Notes under the pieces: model-generated
Database searches by the model: none
The model's input: the letters and a program-made list of their open reading frames with translations, nothing else
What the model was told of the DNA's origin: nothing
Assembly (NCBI RefSeq): GCF_013304385.1
Contig: NZ_JAAITU010000032.1
Coordinates: 1-51,364, forward strand
Direction of reading: 5' to 3'
DNA length: 51,364 bases
Origin: Blautia glucerasea
Lineage (GTDB): Bacteria > Bacillota > Clostridia > Lachnospirales > Lachnospiraceae
Shown: piece after piece, positions 9,433 to 17,236 of the stretch
Layout of the letters: each line of letters begins with the position of its first letter
How positions within the stretch are numbered: position 1 is the stretch's first letter
Program-made: the position numbers and the translations under genes

Positions 9433-10103
9433 CTGAAATCCACCACCTGTCCGTCCTCAATCACCAGAATACGGTCAGCGACCTGTGCAATTTCGTCATC
9501 ATGGGTAATCATTACAATTGTCTGTCCATATTTTTTTGCTGTCATCTTAAGCAGAGCGATTACCTCATCACTGGTCTTAGAATCAAGATTTCCTGTCGGC
9601 TCATCTGCAAATATAATTTCCGGACGATTCACCAGTGCTCTTGCAATTGCTACTCTCTGCTGCTGTCCTCCGGATAACTGATTTGGCAGATTATAAATCC
9701 GGTTTTCAATCCCCAGAGTTGCAATAATATCATTTACATACGCTTCATCCACTTTTCTTCCATCCAGCCCCAGTGGCAGTACAATATTTTCCCAGACATT
9801 AACAGATGAAACCAGATTAAATGCCTGAAAAACAAATCCGATTTTTCTTCTGCGGAAAACAGCAAGGGCATCTTCCTTCATCCTGTATAAATCTTTCCCT
9901 GCTAAAGTAACACTGCCTTTTGTCGGGGTGTCTAGCCCTCCAAGCATATGAAGTAATGTACTTTTACCGGAACCTGACTTTCCAACAATTGCGACAAATT
10001 CTCCCTGCTCAATCTGAATGTCCACCTGATTGACCGCTTTGACCTGATTCTCACCCGCGCCATAAAACTTACAAAGCTGATTGGTTTTTAATATCACACT
10101 CAT
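9429..10103 (-). CDS. ABC transporter ATPase, MacB/LolD/SalX type
   Basis: A 224-residue ATPase with Walker A GKSGSGKSTLLHML (about 40), a Q-loop in GFVFQAFNL, signature LSGGQQQRVAIARAL (about 142), Walker B IIFADEPTGNLDS and the switch His in MITHDDEI. The size and the ADEPTGNLDS form are typical of the family that drives FtsX-type permeases, here the gene directly downstream with a 4-base overlap. AAAGGAG precedes the ATG. The 172-base gap upstream holds the terminator of the kinase operon and probably this operon's promoter, which I could not place with confidence. Confidence 0.92.
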   Translation of the reverse strand: MSVILKTNQLCKFYGAGENQVKAVNQVDIQIEQGEFVAIVGKSGSGKSTLLHMLGGLDTPTKGSVTLAGKDLYRMKEDALAVFRRRKIGFVFQAFNLVSSVNVWENIVLPLGLDGRKVDEAYVNDIIATLGIENRIYNLPNQLSGGQQQRVAIARALVNRPEIIFADEPTGNLDSKTSDEVIALLKMTAKKYGQTIVMITHDDEIAQVADRILVIEDGQVVDFR

Positions 10104-10224
10104 GTGTTGTCTCCTTTTTTAATTCTGTAAGGCGTACATTTAAATACACTTTCTCCGCCTGTTTATATATTATTTTTCAACCTACATGCTGATTGTAGCA
10201 GGATAATCTTTCATTTCACTTTCA

Positions 10225-10266
10225 AAAAACGAGCAGAAGTCTTACAAAATTGTAAGATTTCTGCTC
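10225..10266 (-). terminator. Terminator of the regulator-kinase operon
   Basis: The 16-base arms 10231-10246 and 10251-10266, with one mismatch and a 4-base loop, are followed on the minus strand by GTTTTTTG. The hairpin lies 10 bases beyond the sensor kinase stop codon and separates that operon from the ABC genes. Confidence 0.85.
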
Positions 10267-10275
10267 ACTTAAAAT

Positions 10276-11520
10276 TTAACCAACATATGGTAATTGAATC
10301 ACAAACGTGCTTCCTTTTTTCTTTTTGCCGGAGGTTACCGTAATCGTACCTGCGTGTTTTTCGATAATTTCTCTCGATAGAAAAAGTCCGATTCCTGTAC
10401 CACTCTTTTCCATGACCTCCTTGGAACTTCCTCTGTAAAATCGTTGAAAAATTTTGTGATACTCATTCTGCGGAATACCAATTCCCTGATCCTCAATTTC
10501 CATTCTTACAAGATCGTTTCTTTTTTGTAACCGGATAAATATTTTTGAACCACACGGACTGTACTTGACCGCATTATCCAGAACGTTGATCACAGCTTCA
10601 CCAAGCCACCTTTTATCCTGCATAATCGTGCATGTTTCCAGCTCTTTTTCATAGTCAAAAACGAATTCAATTTCTTTCTCATCCGCTTTAGGATAAGTGC
10701 GGTTCACAGCAGATATGACAGTATCCATAAGCGGAAGTTTTTTCTTATTAATCTGAATCAGTCCAGTTTCCATCTTGGATATTTCAAGAAGCGACTGCAA
10801 TAATGTCTCCAGTCCATCCAGAGCACTCCGACAACGGATACGAAACTCCTCCTGTTCTGTGGCACTTAAGTCATTCTGCATCAGCACACTAAAACATGTA
10901 TCCAAAGCTGCAACCGGTGTCTTTAACTGGTGAGAAATATCAGAAACCATTTCTTTCGTGTTCTCCTTTTCTGCCCTTGCTTCTTCCTTTATCAACTGAA
11001 TATGATGTCCGATTGCTTCAAGCTGGTCATTCAATTTTTCCAGTTCTGCATGATTTTCCGTTTTCAGTAAATCATCAAATTTATTTTCACGGAATCTGAT
11101 CAGAATTTCTTCCAACTGGTCTAAAATTTTCTGATGACACGCATCTTCTTTTTTCTTCCAATAAAGTAAAAAAGTCAAAAGAAGCACGCATATCACAGTG
11201 CTTACAGCACCGGTCACCATAACCTGATGCCGGAATTGCGAATAAAATGCATTCCCTTTATTCCCCCAGTATCCATATTGCTCCAATAATCGCCTTCCCT
11301 GTTCGTTAGTTTCAATATCCTTATCCTTAAGCAATTCCGAAACAGCATCCAGCCCGGAAAATTCTTCCTTTGCAGCAATCTCTGTCATAAGATTCATTTT
11401 ATATTTATAATCTTCATAAAACACATACGTGGTAAAGCAATTTAATATTGCAAACAATAATATGACAGGTAATACCAAGGAGAGCACTACTGTAATCTTC
11501 TTGCGATATCTCTTTGTCAC
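10276..11520 (-). CDS. Sensor histidine kinase
   Basis: A 414-residue membrane kinase. Membrane segments lie near residues 10-30 and about 100-120 around a roughly 60-residue outside loop. They are followed by a coiled linker, the HisKA box SDISHQLKTPVAALD with the phosphorylated His, and the ATPase motifs NVLDNAVKYSP, DQGIGIP and GTGIGLFLS. I chose the GTG at 11520: AGGAGG is spaced well before it, and GTGA overlaps the regulator stop, which indicates translational coupling. An ATG seven codons upstream lies ahead of that ribosome site. It probably senses antimicrobial peptides and controls the downstream ABC genes, as in BceS/SalK systems. Confidence 0.88.
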   Translation of the reverse strand: MTKRYRKKITVVLSLVLPVILLFAILNCFTTYVFYEDYKYKMNLMTEIAAKEEFSGLDAVSELLKDKDIETNEQGRRLLEQYGYWGNKGNAFYSQFRHQVMVTGAVSTVICVLLLTFLLYWKKKEDACHQKILDQLEEILIRFRENKFDDLLKTENHAELEKLNDQLEAIGHHIQLIKEEARAEKENTKEMVSDISHQLKTPVAALDTCFSVLMQNDLSATEQEEFRIRCRSALDGLETLLQSLLEISKMETGLIQINKKKLPLMDTVISAVNRTYPKADEKEIEFVFDYEKELETCTIMQDKRWLGEAVINVLDNAVKYSPCGSKIFIRLQKRNDLVRMEIEDQGIGIPQNEYHKIFQRFYRGSSKEVMEKSGTGIGLFLSREIIEKHAGTITVTSGKKKKGSTFVIQLPYVG

Positions 11521-12206
11521 TGCCTTACCTCCTGATTCCATATATACCCAAGACCTCTGATATTCTTTATATAGACCGGTGCAGCCGGATTGTCTTCGAT
11601 TTTCTCACGGAGTCTTCTGATATTGACAGCGATTGTATTTTCATCCACAAAATCCCCTTCCAGATCAAACACATTTTCCAATATTTGTGTTTTTGAAAGA
11701 ATCTGTTTCGGATTCTGAAGAAAAAAAGTCAGCATTTTCAACTCCGTTTTTGTCAGACTGATTTCACGACACTTTATCAGGACTTTCATTTCTCCTGCGA
11801 TAAATACGATATCTCCCGAAATCATCTTTCCGGCTTCCGTTTTCTCCTGTCTGCGGCGGAAATGTGCTTCTATTTTCAAAAGAAGTACCGAAAGACTAAA
11901 CGGCTTTGTAATATAATCATCTGCCCCTGCTTCATATCCCATGACCTGATCCATCTCCTGGTCTAGTGCTGTAAGACAAATAATGTATGTATTATAATTG
12001 CATCTCATCCACCTTACAAATTCCAGTCCATTCCCATCCGGAAGATTCACATCACAAATGGTAACATCCACATTATTATCACTTGCAATTCTTTTCGCTT
12101 TTTTCACTGATTCTGCTGAAAAAACCTCATATCCGGATTTTTTCAGTGAAAATGTAATTCCACGATTTAAATTTTCATCATCTTCAACCACGAGTATACC
12201 TGGCAT
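11517..12206 (-). CDS. Response regulator, OmpR/PhoB family
   Basis: A 229-residue regulator. The receiver domain has the acidic pair VVEDDEN, the phospho-acceptor Asp in TICDVNLPDGNG (about residue 52), the switch Thr in CLTALD, and Lys in YITKPFSLSVLL. The C-terminal winged helix ends VNIRRLREKIED followed by IKNIRGLGYIW. It forms an operon with the kinase through a 4-base overlap. Only about 20 bases separate it from the methyltransferase-tail remnant upstream. I see no promoter in that gap, so its native promoter may lie inside the gene that the ICE interrupts, or beyond it. Confidence 0.9.
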   Translation of the reverse strand: MPGILVVEDDENLNRGITFSLKKSGYEVFSAESVKKAKRIASDNNVDVTICDVNLPDGNGLEFVRWMRCNYNTYIICLTALDQEMDQVMGYEAGADDYITKPFSLSVLLLKIEAHFRRRQEKTEAGKMISGDIVFIAGEMKVLIKCREISLTKTELKMLTFFLQNPKQILSKTQILENVFDLEGDFVDENTIAVNIRRLREKIEDNPAAPVYIKNIRGLGYIWNQEVRQ

Positions 12207-12226
12207 AGCATCTGCACCTCTCTTTA

Positions 12227-12363
12227 TTAACTATTCATCTTAAAATGCTTCAATGCCTCCACAATTGCACTTTCTTTATCTCATCGTATGTTGACTTAGT
12301 CTCTGCAGATGTTATATCCACATCATCAAGTTCAATCGTGACATTAATATAATCATCTGGTTT
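12227..12363 (-). pseudogene. Broken tail of a methyltransferase-type gene at the ICE junction
   Basis: Minus-strand frames read DDYINVTIELDDVDITSAET up to about 12280. They then continue in a different frame as ESAIVEALKHFKMNS and stop at 12227. I recall this pair of segments as the conserved C-terminal tail attached to 23S rRNA uracil-5-methyltransferase (RumA/RlmD-type) genes in Lachnospiraceae, where about 50 residues normally separate them. An AAAG repeat at the joint would suit a slippage or microhomology deletion. The tail overlaps the last bases of the recombinase gene, so it marks the ICE left boundary. The family assignment is from memory and only moderately sure. Confidence 0.5.
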
Positions 12364-14032
12364 TTTGTTGGGACAAAAGAACAACCGTTTCAACGGTATT
12401 ACCTTTTTCCCACAAGAGCCGCCTTACCTCTTGACCATCCCGATATATTGGGAAATTAAACTCTATCGACTTCAAAGGCTGCTCTGACTCCCCATTTGGA
12501 TATATCTGAATTTCTTTTATGAGATAAGTAATAAGGCTTTTCTTTTCCTCGTCACTTATTATATCATAGAGCTTTCCGAAATTCAGCATAAGCTTGTAAA
12601 TATTGTCCAGAGTGATTGTTTCCATTTCGATAGAACTTTTTCTCAGCTTTGCATCTTCAATCCGTTCTTCCAACTCTACAATCGTATCATACAAGGCATC
12701 AAGTCTTAAAGTCATATCGTGAATTTTTCTTTCTCTGAAACGAGCATCAATAGGCAGATTATCAATCTCTCGTTCCAGACGGGCTTTATTCAAATCTACT
12801 TCTTTCAGCTTACTCTCGTAATTGGCAAGTTCCTTATCAATAGCTGTTGTATCGGTCTGTACGCCAATACGCTTTTCAATCTCTTTTGCAAAATACTTAT
12901 CGCTTACCAATTCCTTAACAGCTTCAATTACAAGTGGCTCAATATCTGTTTTTCTTAGCGATGCTTTATAATCACAATGATGTCCTCGCTCCTGCTTATT
13001 TCTACCACAAATATAATAGTAAACCTCTTTGTATGTGCCGTCTTTATTTGTCCAAGCGTGTTTGTTCGTATACATTGAACTTCCACAAAGGGGACACTTT
13101 AATATCCCCGTCAAAAGGTGTGACCTATCCTTACCGATTTTGGATGGCTGTTTAATTCCTGTTGCCATACGCTTTGCGTGAACCTTTTGCCACAATTCCT
13201 CGCTGATAATTCCCTCGTGTTGTCCATCTTCTAGAATGTAATCCTCTGCATGAACCTGCTTATATTCATTTTTTGTACCTTTTACCTTTTCTCGTGTTCT
13301 TCTGCCATAAGCAATCTTTCCACAATAAACAGGATTGTCTAATATCAACCGTATAAAATGACTGCTCCAAGTTTCCAATGTGCCATTCTGACGGGGTATC
13401 TTCTTTATACCTTGAAGATTAAGATATTTTGCTACTCCGCCAAGTCCTATATCAGAATTAGCAAATTTATCAAATATAATTCTGATTGCTTCAGCTTCCG
13501 TTTCTTCTATCAAGAGCTGATTGTCTTTCAGATAATATCCGTATGGTGCAAATCCACCATTCCACCCACCTTGTCGTGCTTTTTCTCTCCGTCCATTCAT
13601 TGTCTGTTCAATGATATTTTCTCTTTCAATTTCTGCAACCGCAGATAATACAGAAATTAAAAGTTTTCCGCTTGTCTGTGATGAGTCAATACCTTCCTCA
13701 ATACAAATAAGATTTATTCCATACGACTGCACAAACTCCAATGAATTTAGAATATCTGCTGCGTTTCTTCCAAATCGTGAAAGTTTATAGACCAGAATAT
13801 AATCTATCTCCAATCCGTTCTTTATATCGGAAAGCATCTTCTTAAAAGCAGGTCTCCCCTCAATAGATTTTCCCGATTTCCCCGCATCTTCATATATACC
13901 AACAATCTCCATTTCCTCCCTGTCAGCAAATCGTTTCAGGCTATTCTTCTGCCCTTCAAGGCTATATCCGTCCACCTGCATTTCAGTACTTACTCTCGGA
14001 TATAGGACACATTTCTTTCCTTCTCTGTTCAT
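12353..14032 (-). CDS. Large serine recombinase (ICE integrase)
   Basis: A 559-residue site-specific recombinase of the TndX/TnpX kind that should excise and insert the element. The N-terminal resolvase domain carries YPRVSTEMQ with the nucleophile Ser15, then YKLSRFGRN and AEIERENI with the catalytic arginines. A recombinase domain follows (about 165-270), then a zinc ribbon (KCPLCGSS with CGRNKQERGHHC) and a C-terminal coiled coil (about 385-470). GGAGGTGG precedes the ATG. The stop codon overlaps the chromosomal tail remnant, so this gene lies flush with the element's end, as is usual for such recombinases. Confidence 0.92.
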   Translation of the reverse strand: MNREGKKCVLYPRVSTEMQVDGYSLEGQKNSLKRFADREEMEIVGIYEDAGKSGKSIEGRPAFKKMLSDIKNGLEIDYILVYKLSRFGRNAADILNSLEFVQSYGINLICIEEGIDSSQTSGKLLISVLSAVAEIERENIIEQTMNGRREKARQGGWNGGFAPYGYYLKDNQLLIEETEAEAIRIIFDKFANSDIGLGGVAKYLNLQGIKKIPRQNGTLETWSSHFIRLILDNPVYCGKIAYGRRTREKVKGTKNEYKQVHAEDYILEDGQHEGIISEELWQKVHAKRMATGIKQPSKIGKDRSHLLTGILKCPLCGSSMYTNKHAWTNKDGTYKEVYYYICGRNKQERGHHCDYKASLRKTDIEPLVIEAVKELVSDKYFAKEIEKRIGVQTDTTAIDKELANYESKLKEVDLNKARLEREIDNLPIDARFRERKIHDMTLRLDALYDTIVELEERIEDAKLRKSSIEMETITLDNIYKLMLNFGKLYDIISDEEKKSLITYLIKEIQIYPNGESEQPLKSIEFNFPIYRDGQEVRRLLWEKGNTVETVVLLSQQKTR

Positions 14033-14084
14033 CGTACCACCTCCATAAATTTATAGGGAAATGTGATATGTATGGCTGCGTAAC

Positions 14085-14237
14085 CTACGCAGCACAATCC
14101 AACTCCTGCAAAACAGTCTTTCCGTATTTTTCAACTATCTGCACCATAACATTGATAAAAGAATTGAATATTTCGGTTTCATCTTTCAACTGTTCGTTTT
14201 TCAGTTCTGTATTTTGAATAAAATTTTCATTTCCCAT
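14085..14237 (-). CDS. 50-residue conserved-looking ICE protein
   Basis: A 50-codon frame starting MGNENFIQNTELKNEQ and ending LQELDCAA, with a good ribosome site (GGAGG, 9 bases before the ATG). It is acidic and probably helical, with no membrane segment. It sits between mazF and the recombinase. It could be a recombination directionality factor or an accessory protein, but nothing in the sequence proves that. An 8-bp perfect hairpin (14075-14093) overlaps its stop codon. Confidence 0.6.
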   Translation of the reverse strand: MGNENFIQNTELKNEQLKDETEIFNSFINVMVQIVEKYGKTVLQELDCAA

Positions 14238-14260
14238 AAACGAATACCTCCGCTAAAGCT

Positions 14261-14297
14261 AAAACGGCTGTACCTCTAAATTATAAAAATACAGCCG
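14261..14297 (-). terminator. Terminator after mazF
   Basis: CGGCTGTA (14265-14272) pairs with TACAGCCG (14290-14297). On the minus strand the hairpin is followed by TTTTAGC. It lies between mazF and the 50-residue gene. Confidence 0.5.
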
Positions 14298-14348
14298 CCA
14301 TTTTACCAATGTGCAAATATATCCCTCATACCTGCTTTACACATTTTT

Positions 14349-14705
14349 TCATATTTTTTTAAGTGCAACACTAATGGCAAGAGCCTTGTCAACTCTTGCC
14401 ATTATGTTATCGGGCATCATTCCCATATACTGTTTTAACCTCTGCTTATCAATCGTCCGTATCTGCTCAAGCAGGATAATAGAGTCCTTGTCAAGCCCTT
14501 CATAATTACTTACTGCGGTATGTGTGGGCAACTTTGCTTTTGTGTGTACTCGGCTCGTAATTGCTGCAATGATTACCGTCGGACTGTGCTTGTTTCCTAT
14601 ATCATTGGAAATGATAAGTACAGGTCTTGTGCCGCCTTGTTCTGAGCCGATAACGGGGTTAAGCTCTGCGTAGTAAATGTCGCCACGCTTAATAATTCTT
14701 TCCAT
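14349..14705 (-). CDS. MazF/PemK-family endoribonuclease toxin
   Basis: A 118-residue protein with the MazF fold signature: [20 protein letters not shown], then [10 protein letters not shown], and AAITSRVH with the conserved Thr/Ser region. MazF proteins cut mRNA at short sequences and are normally held in check by an adjacent antitoxin. No antitoxin gene is next to it here. It may be a housekeeping-like ICE homologue, or be controlled through its long structured leader. GGGAGG precedes the ATG. The length is typical. Confidence 0.85.
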   Translation of the reverse strand: MERIIKRGDIYYAELNPVIGSEQGGTRPVLIISNDIGNKHSPTVIIAAITSRVHTKAKLPTHTAVSNYEGLDKDSIILLEQIRTIDKQRLKQYMGMMPDNIMARVDKALAISVALKKI

Positions 14706-15290
14706 TGTGTTTGACCTCCCATCTGGATTCAGGCAGATTAGTTCTGCCTATGTAGGCAGCCAAACAAAAGGAAGTATTTAAGGTCGGAAGAATATTAACA
14801 ATATCTCTGTTCTTATGACCTCCTTTCGTTTGGCTGATATGATAGAAGCATTTCAATTTGTCCTCGACACCCCGAAATGATATGGGAAGTCGCCAAATGG
14901 TCAGCAGCGAACTGACACCACGGGAGTTCCACCCCAACTGTCGTTCTGACAGAGCCGCCCTCATTGCCTGCGACGGTTTTTTCACGCTCGGGCTGTGACT
15001 GGACGGGAGTATCATTATCCTCTTTGTGGGTTATGGCGAAATCGGGAGCTGCCCGATATTTTGAGTCGGTAAAGATAGGCTCACCACCTTTCAATCGCTC
15101 GCTGCCGCTTGGCAGGTCGTGGCGTACCGCTGCACACGCTTATGCTCATCACAATCACAAAGAGAAAGTATTTGGCGAATGGGTATTCATTTGTCAAGGA
15201 GCAATCCCGTTTTCGCCACACAAAGGAAAACAGGGCAAGAGTTTTTTGTCCTCTCACCCTGTAGCCCGTGGGAATATTCAATTTTCCCCT
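14706..15290. other. 585-bp region without a convincing gene; structured mazF leader
   Basis: Minus-strand frames exist (one at 14813-15094 starts with TTG), but none has a recognisable domain or a clear ribosome site. I treat the stretch as mainly noncoding. Nearest mazF it can form AGGCAGA/TCTGCCT (14731-14749), which excludes the overlapping GCCTA/TAGGC stem (14746-14757). It also holds a long-range 15-bp pairing, 14758-14772 with 14821-14835. A conserved leader RNA is plausible. The remainder (14840-15290) shows nothing I can name. Confidence 0.4.
14758..14835 (-). promoter_or_regulatory. Long hairpin holding an AAAGGAGG motif in its stem
   Basis: The two 15-base arms pair with a single wobble around a 48-base loop. 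On the minus strand the first arm contains AAAGGA of a perfect AAAGGAGG, so the fold would bury a ribosome-binding-like motif upstream of mazF. Confidence 0.4.
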
Positions 15291-15719
15291 CTACTCAAAA
15301 AACTTTTTTAATTTTTCTTTGAGCCTATCCATTCTTCTGTAAACAGCTTTTTCAGTAATATCCAGATACACCGCAATTTCACGGGTTGAATATCCTTGTA
15401 TCTTCATCAAAGCAATCTGCAATGTAAGCCTGTCCACCTTAATCAAAACTTGATAGAGGTGCTGATTTTCGATGCTGTCCAGAAAATCCTCAACCGTTTT
15501 GACTTCGGGCTGTGTAGTATCTTCAGCAAGCTCGTCAAGATATGTACCTGTTTCCTGCACTCGCTGATAATACCGTCTGTCTGAATTAAAAATCGCCCAA
15601 TCGTGAATACGGAGCTGTTCTATATCGTCCTCAGTAACGCCTAAGTTCCGCAACTGCTTTTCCTCGGCTTCTTTCCAGAGCCGCCATTTCTTTTCTTCTT
15701 TGGCTTTGTTGTATGCCAT
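15291..15719 (-). CDS. Sigma-70 region-4-like protein of the ICE
   Basis: A 142-residue protein with a charged, helical N-terminus and a C-terminal sigma region-4 helix-turn-helix (YSTREIAVYLDITEKAVYRR, about residues 110-130). It has no recognisable region 2, so it may not act as a complete sigma factor. Such proteins are standard in Tn1549-like elements and are presumed to regulate transfer. The ATG at 15719 is preceded by TTGGAGGAAACA; an upstream in-frame ATG lacks a ribosome site. A hairpin (15731-15760) touches this ribosome site. Confidence 0.8.
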   Translation of the reverse strand: MAYNKAKEEKKWRLWKEAEEKQLRNLGVTEDDIEQLRIHDWAIFNSDRRYYQRVQETGTYLDELAEDTTQPEVKTVEDFLDSIENQHLYQVLIKVDRLTLQIALMKIQGYSTREIAVYLDITEKAVYRRMDRLKEKLKKFFE

Positions 15720-15730
15720 ATTGTTTCCTC

Positions 15731-15760
15731 CAATCTGAATTTTTTTTAAAATCCAGATTG
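15731..15760 (-). promoter_or_regulatory. Hairpin abutting the ribosome site of the sigma-like gene
   Basis: CAATCTG-ATTTT arms pair (12 pairs, one mismatch, AAAA loop), and the stem ends exactly where GGAGG begins on the minus strand. It could hinder ribosome entry or protect the mRNA end. Confidence 0.4.
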
Positions 15761-16159
15761 GCAGGCGGTGAACGGCAACCAACGCAAGAAATAGCCTTGT
15801 TTTGTGTTAAGACATTTTTCGACAAACAAAAAGCCGCAAAGGTACTAAGACCTCTACGGCAATGAGCGTAAACATATCTATAATCAAGAGATGTAATCTC
15901 TGCTTGTAAAATGTAAGAGTGCCACGAGTAAGTGATGATTTTTTCTAAAAGATAATCTTCACTCCACTGTGACACTCCGTAAATAGTAGCTGCTTCTGAT
16001 GAGCAGCATTGCGGTCATATGCGACCATCGCATAAAAAATCCCTCCAAACTCGAAAACGGGTTCAGAGGGAAGTTAAATTTTCATCTGGGCATGTTTATA
16101 CTGCCCACCAAAGCACCGTTTTTTTATTTGATGGGCTTGCTTCATATTGATTTTAAAGC
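15761..16159. other. Intergenic stretch between the cargo ABC genes and the sigma-like gene
   Basis: A minus-strand frame (15631-15975) covers part of this stretch but overlaps the sigma gene for most of its 3' half and has no ribosome site, so I read it as noncoding. It holds a terminator for the ABC operon (16035-16071) and several short hairpins at about 15985-16032 (GCTGCT/AGCAGC and GGTC/GACC). Confidence 0.4.
16031..16071 (-). terminator. Terminator of the cargo ABC operon
   Basis: TCCCTC (16040-16045) pairs with GAGGGA (16066-16071), extended inside by an ACTCG/CGGGT helix with an AAAA loop. On the minus strand it is followed by TTTTTT. It lies about 90 bases beyond the ABC permease stop. 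Confidence 0.7.
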
Positions 16160-17236
16160 TTATCTTACTTGATGTTTTGAAAATGCCTTATGGGAAATGA
16201 TTGAACCTATTACTACTAAAGCAATCGCAACAGGAATAGACCATACTGCATAAAGCATACCATTGTGCATTTGTTCAACAGACATTATGGAAATATACTG
16301 TGAATAGAAAAGGGGCATCAGCACAATAATTCGATATAATGCACTTGTTTCAGAGATAGGAAGCATTATCGGTATCACATAAATAGCTGCTGAAATTACA
16401 AACGCTATCATTTGACTTTTACAAACAGCAGACAGAATTAAAACTATTCCTGTTACACTGATTGCACTCATAAACGCCAACAGGATTTGATACTTTAATA
16501 CTGTTCCGCAAGTAATATTAAATGGAATATACCCTTCTAAAAAATCTATTGGAGCAAAAAGGATAGAGCAGTCCAGCCCCTCTGTTCCATAAATAGCAAC
16601 CGCAATAAGCAAATTGAAAATAACAACCAAAGTCGTTATGAAAACGGCTGAAAGTAAACTTGCTAATACTTTTGCCGTGGCACATTTTGTCTTTCCGTAT
16701 TTACTTGTCAAAATAATGTTATCCACTCCACCATACTCGCCAGAGAAAACAGGAGCAATTAGCAAAATAATTACTAATGAAAGGACAATAAAAATCTTCG
16801 CCATATTTTGGCTTGTACTAAGCCAACCGTTTACATACCCAACTTTTATTTCTTTATCGCCAAATACATCAGCTACGCTTAACCCGTTCCAACTACCATC
16901 TATATCAGCAAAATGGGAGAATACAGAAGACTGCAAAGCATTTTGATAAATGTATTTTGCGTTCATTCCATGTAAATCTTGAGTAGGCTTAAACTCAGAC
17001 ATCATCTGCTGTACTTTATTGTCAGTTAACTTTCCCTCATACTTCAATGCAATTTGCTTATCAATTTCAACCGCAGCTTTTCCAGTTTCCTCTGTACCGT
17101 TTCCGTCAAATGCGTACATACTGTGAAGCGTGGAAAAAGACAGTATCAAGGACAATAGTAATATGGCAGCAACAGAAATAACCGCAAAGCGTTTTGTCAA
17201 TATTTTTCGTAATTCAAACTTGATTAGATTTTTCAT
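16160..17236 (-). CDS. ABC-2 type transporter permease
   Basis: A 358-residue membrane protein. It has an N-terminal segment (about 17-37), a long outside loop (about 40-145), and five further hydrophobic segments, starting near residue 145 and ending with one before the basic tail SHKAFSKHQVR. This is the layout of ABC-2 exporters such as those for lantibiotic or bacitracin self-protection. Its start overlaps the ATPase stop by one base (TAATG). The gene is clearly AT-richer than the ICE backbone, so it is cargo. The substrate cannot be read from the sequence; peptide-antibiotic export is an inference from the two-component system beside it. Confidence 0.8.
   Translation of the reverse strand: MKNLIKFELRKILTKRFAVISVAAILLLSLILSFSTLHSMYAFDGNGTEETGKAAVEIDKQIALKYEGKLTDNKVQQMMSEFKPTQDLHGMNAKYIYQNALQSSVFSHFADIDGSWNGLSVADVFGDKEIKVGYVNGWLSTSQNMAKIFIVLSLVIILLIAPVFSGEYGGVDNIILTSKYGKTKCATAKVLASLLSAVFITTLVVIFNLLIAVAIYGTEGLDCSILFAPIDFLEGYIPFNITCGTVLKYQILLAFMSAISVTGIVLILSAVCKSQMIAFVISAAIYVIPIMLPISETSALYRIIVLMPLFYSQYISIMSVEQMHNGMLYAVWSIPVAIALVVIGSIISHKAFSKHQVR

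Noticed and set aside
10104..10224. Promoter of the FtsX ABC operon
   Set aside because: Several AT-rich hexamers (TATATA, TTGAAA) occur, but none pairs at 16-18 bases, so I did not call one.
14813..15094. 93-codon minus-strand frame upstream of mazF
   Set aside because: Starts at TTG without a clear ribosome site, shows no domain and overlaps a strongly structured RNA region. Such frames are often annotated in these elements, but I see no evidence of coding.
15631..15975. 114-codon minus-strand frame overlapping the sigma-like gene
   Set aside because: It overlaps the sigma gene start in another frame and lacks a ribosome site. The sigma gene has a well-placed GGAGG.
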